A stretch of DNA of 13,960 nucleotides from Frankia sp. (GTDB taxonomy: Bacteria > Actinomycetota > Actinomycetes > Frankiales > Frankiaceae): NCBI GenBank assembly GCA_019689615.1, contig JADGHD010000068.1, forward strand, positions 1 to 13,960, read 5' to 3'. Shown here piece after piece: positions 13,587 to 13,960 of this stretch; the first letter of the stretch is position 1, and each line of letters opens with the position of its first letter. The position numbers and the translations under genes were made by a program. Under the pieces are notes generated by a model. That model searched no databases and was not told the DNA's origin. It saw only the letters and a program-made list of their open reading frames with translations.

Positions 13587-13594
13587 TTCGCGTC

Positions 13595-13960
13595 ATGAGC
13601 GACGCGCCGATCGGGGTGTTCGACAGCGGCGTCGGAGGACTGACGGTGGCGCGGGCCATCCTGGACCAGCTGCCGCACGAGCCGATCCTCTATCTCGGGG
13701 ACACCGCGAACGCGCCCTACGGCCCGCGTCCCCTCGCCGAGGTTCGCCAGCTCGCCATCGCCGCGATGGACACGCTCGTCGCCGAGGGTGTCAAGCTTCT
13801 CGTGATCGCCTGCAACACGGCGAGCGCAGCGTGTCTGCGCGACGCGCGGGAGCGTTACGACGTCCCGGTGGTGGAGGTGGTGCTGCCCGCTGCCCGCCGG
13901 GCGGTGGCGGCCACCCGCTCGGGGCGGGTGGGGGTCATCGGCACGGTCGCGACGATCAAC
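13595..13960 (+). CDS. murI: Glutamate racemase (partial, N-terminal part)
   Basis: The first 122 codons of MurI, which converts L-glutamate to D-glutamate for peptidoglycan; the gene continues past the window. Visible motifs are PIGVFDSGVGGLTVARAI (5-22) with the substrate-binding Asp-Ser, ILYLGDTANAPYGPR (31-45), VIACNTASAACL (70-81) with the first catalytic Cys73, and VVEVVLPAARRAV (92-104), followed by RVGVIGT. The second catalytic Cys lies beyond the edge. In place of the usual VVxVIxPA the sequence reads VVEVVLPA, within family variation. The gene closes the mec-cysO-cysM-murI order seen in mycobacteria, although an unknown gene and tRNA-Leu intervene here. Confidence 0.95.
   Translation, partial: MSDAPIGVFDSGVGGLTVARAILDQLPHEPILYLGDTANAPYGPRPLAEVRQLAIAAMDTLVAEGVKLLVIACNTASAACLRDARERYDVPVVEVVLPAARRAVAATRSGRVGVIGTVATIN

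Larger units (their letters stand above)
13053..13594. other. Long intergenic region before murI
   Basis: About 540 bases with no supported gene. It contains a 31-bp imperfect direct repeat (13071-13101 and 13105-13135, four differences), a perfect seven-bp hairpin ACCCACC-TGG-GGTGGGT (13393-13409), and a palindrome next to the murI promoter (13539-13569). It is more AT-rich around 13205-13270. Short open frames exist on both strands but none has start signals or recognisable protein character. Confidence 0.5.

Overview
The window comes from a high-GC actinobacterium. Most of it looks well above 70% GC, with strong G/C preference at third codon positions. The gene content and order suggest Frankia or a close relative; this genus call is inference from gene style, not a database match. 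The core is the conserved actinobacterial block that in Mycobacterium tuberculosis runs pncB1-clpS-Rv1332-Rv1333-mec-cysO-cysM-Rv1337-murI. Here it reads pncB-(nrtR-like)-clpS-DUF2017-mec-cysO-cysM-(pentapeptide gene, tRNA-Leu, unknown gene)-murI. The Rv1333-type peptidase and the rhomboid gene are missing and other genes have been inserted.

Layout. 1-1578, minus strand: the start of a LivH-type branched-chain amino acid ABC permease (cut by the window edge), directly preceded by a two-helix membrane protein with an Ada-like Cys/His tail, and further upstream a small unknown protein. 1653-4163, minus strand: an Xre-type regulator with a degenerate Nudix-like C-terminal region, immediately followed by a GalE-like sugar-nucleotide epimerase. 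4501-4716, minus strand: a small two-helix membrane protein. 4933-7040: nicotinate phosphoribosyltransferase followed by an NrtR-like Nudix/winged-helix regulator, so NAD salvage and its probable regulator. 7371-8693: clpS, then an array of imperfect hairpin-forming GC-rich repeats of about 26-31 bp, then the DUF2017 gene closed by a 10-bp hairpin. 8868-10991: mec, cysO and cysM, the protein-thiocarboxylate route to cysteine. CysO carries the sulfur, CysM adds it to O-phosphoserine, and Mec cuts cysteine off CysO. 11134-12384: a lower-GC pentapeptide-repeat gene with its own U-tract terminator, then tRNA-Leu(UAG), both on the minus strand. 12384-13052: an unknown protein. 13595 to the end: the start of murI (glutamate racemase).

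The most interesting points are these. (1) A 48-codon ORF between mec and cysO carries the RRHVDLLRVASAGC signature of actinobacterial sulfur-gene leader peptides; it ends near a Cys codon and is followed by a 280-base leader before cysO, which suggests cysteine-responsive attenuation of cysO-cysM. (2) The repeat array between clpS and DUF2017 repeatedly encodes GGCGGC/GCCGC stems closed by GNRA-type loops (GCAA, GCGA), suggesting selection on RNA structure. (3) pncB, mec, murI and the pentapeptide gene each have a TANNNT hexamer 6-8 bases before the start codon and no Shine-Dalgarno sequence, as expected of leaderless mRNAs; clpS has a weaker version.
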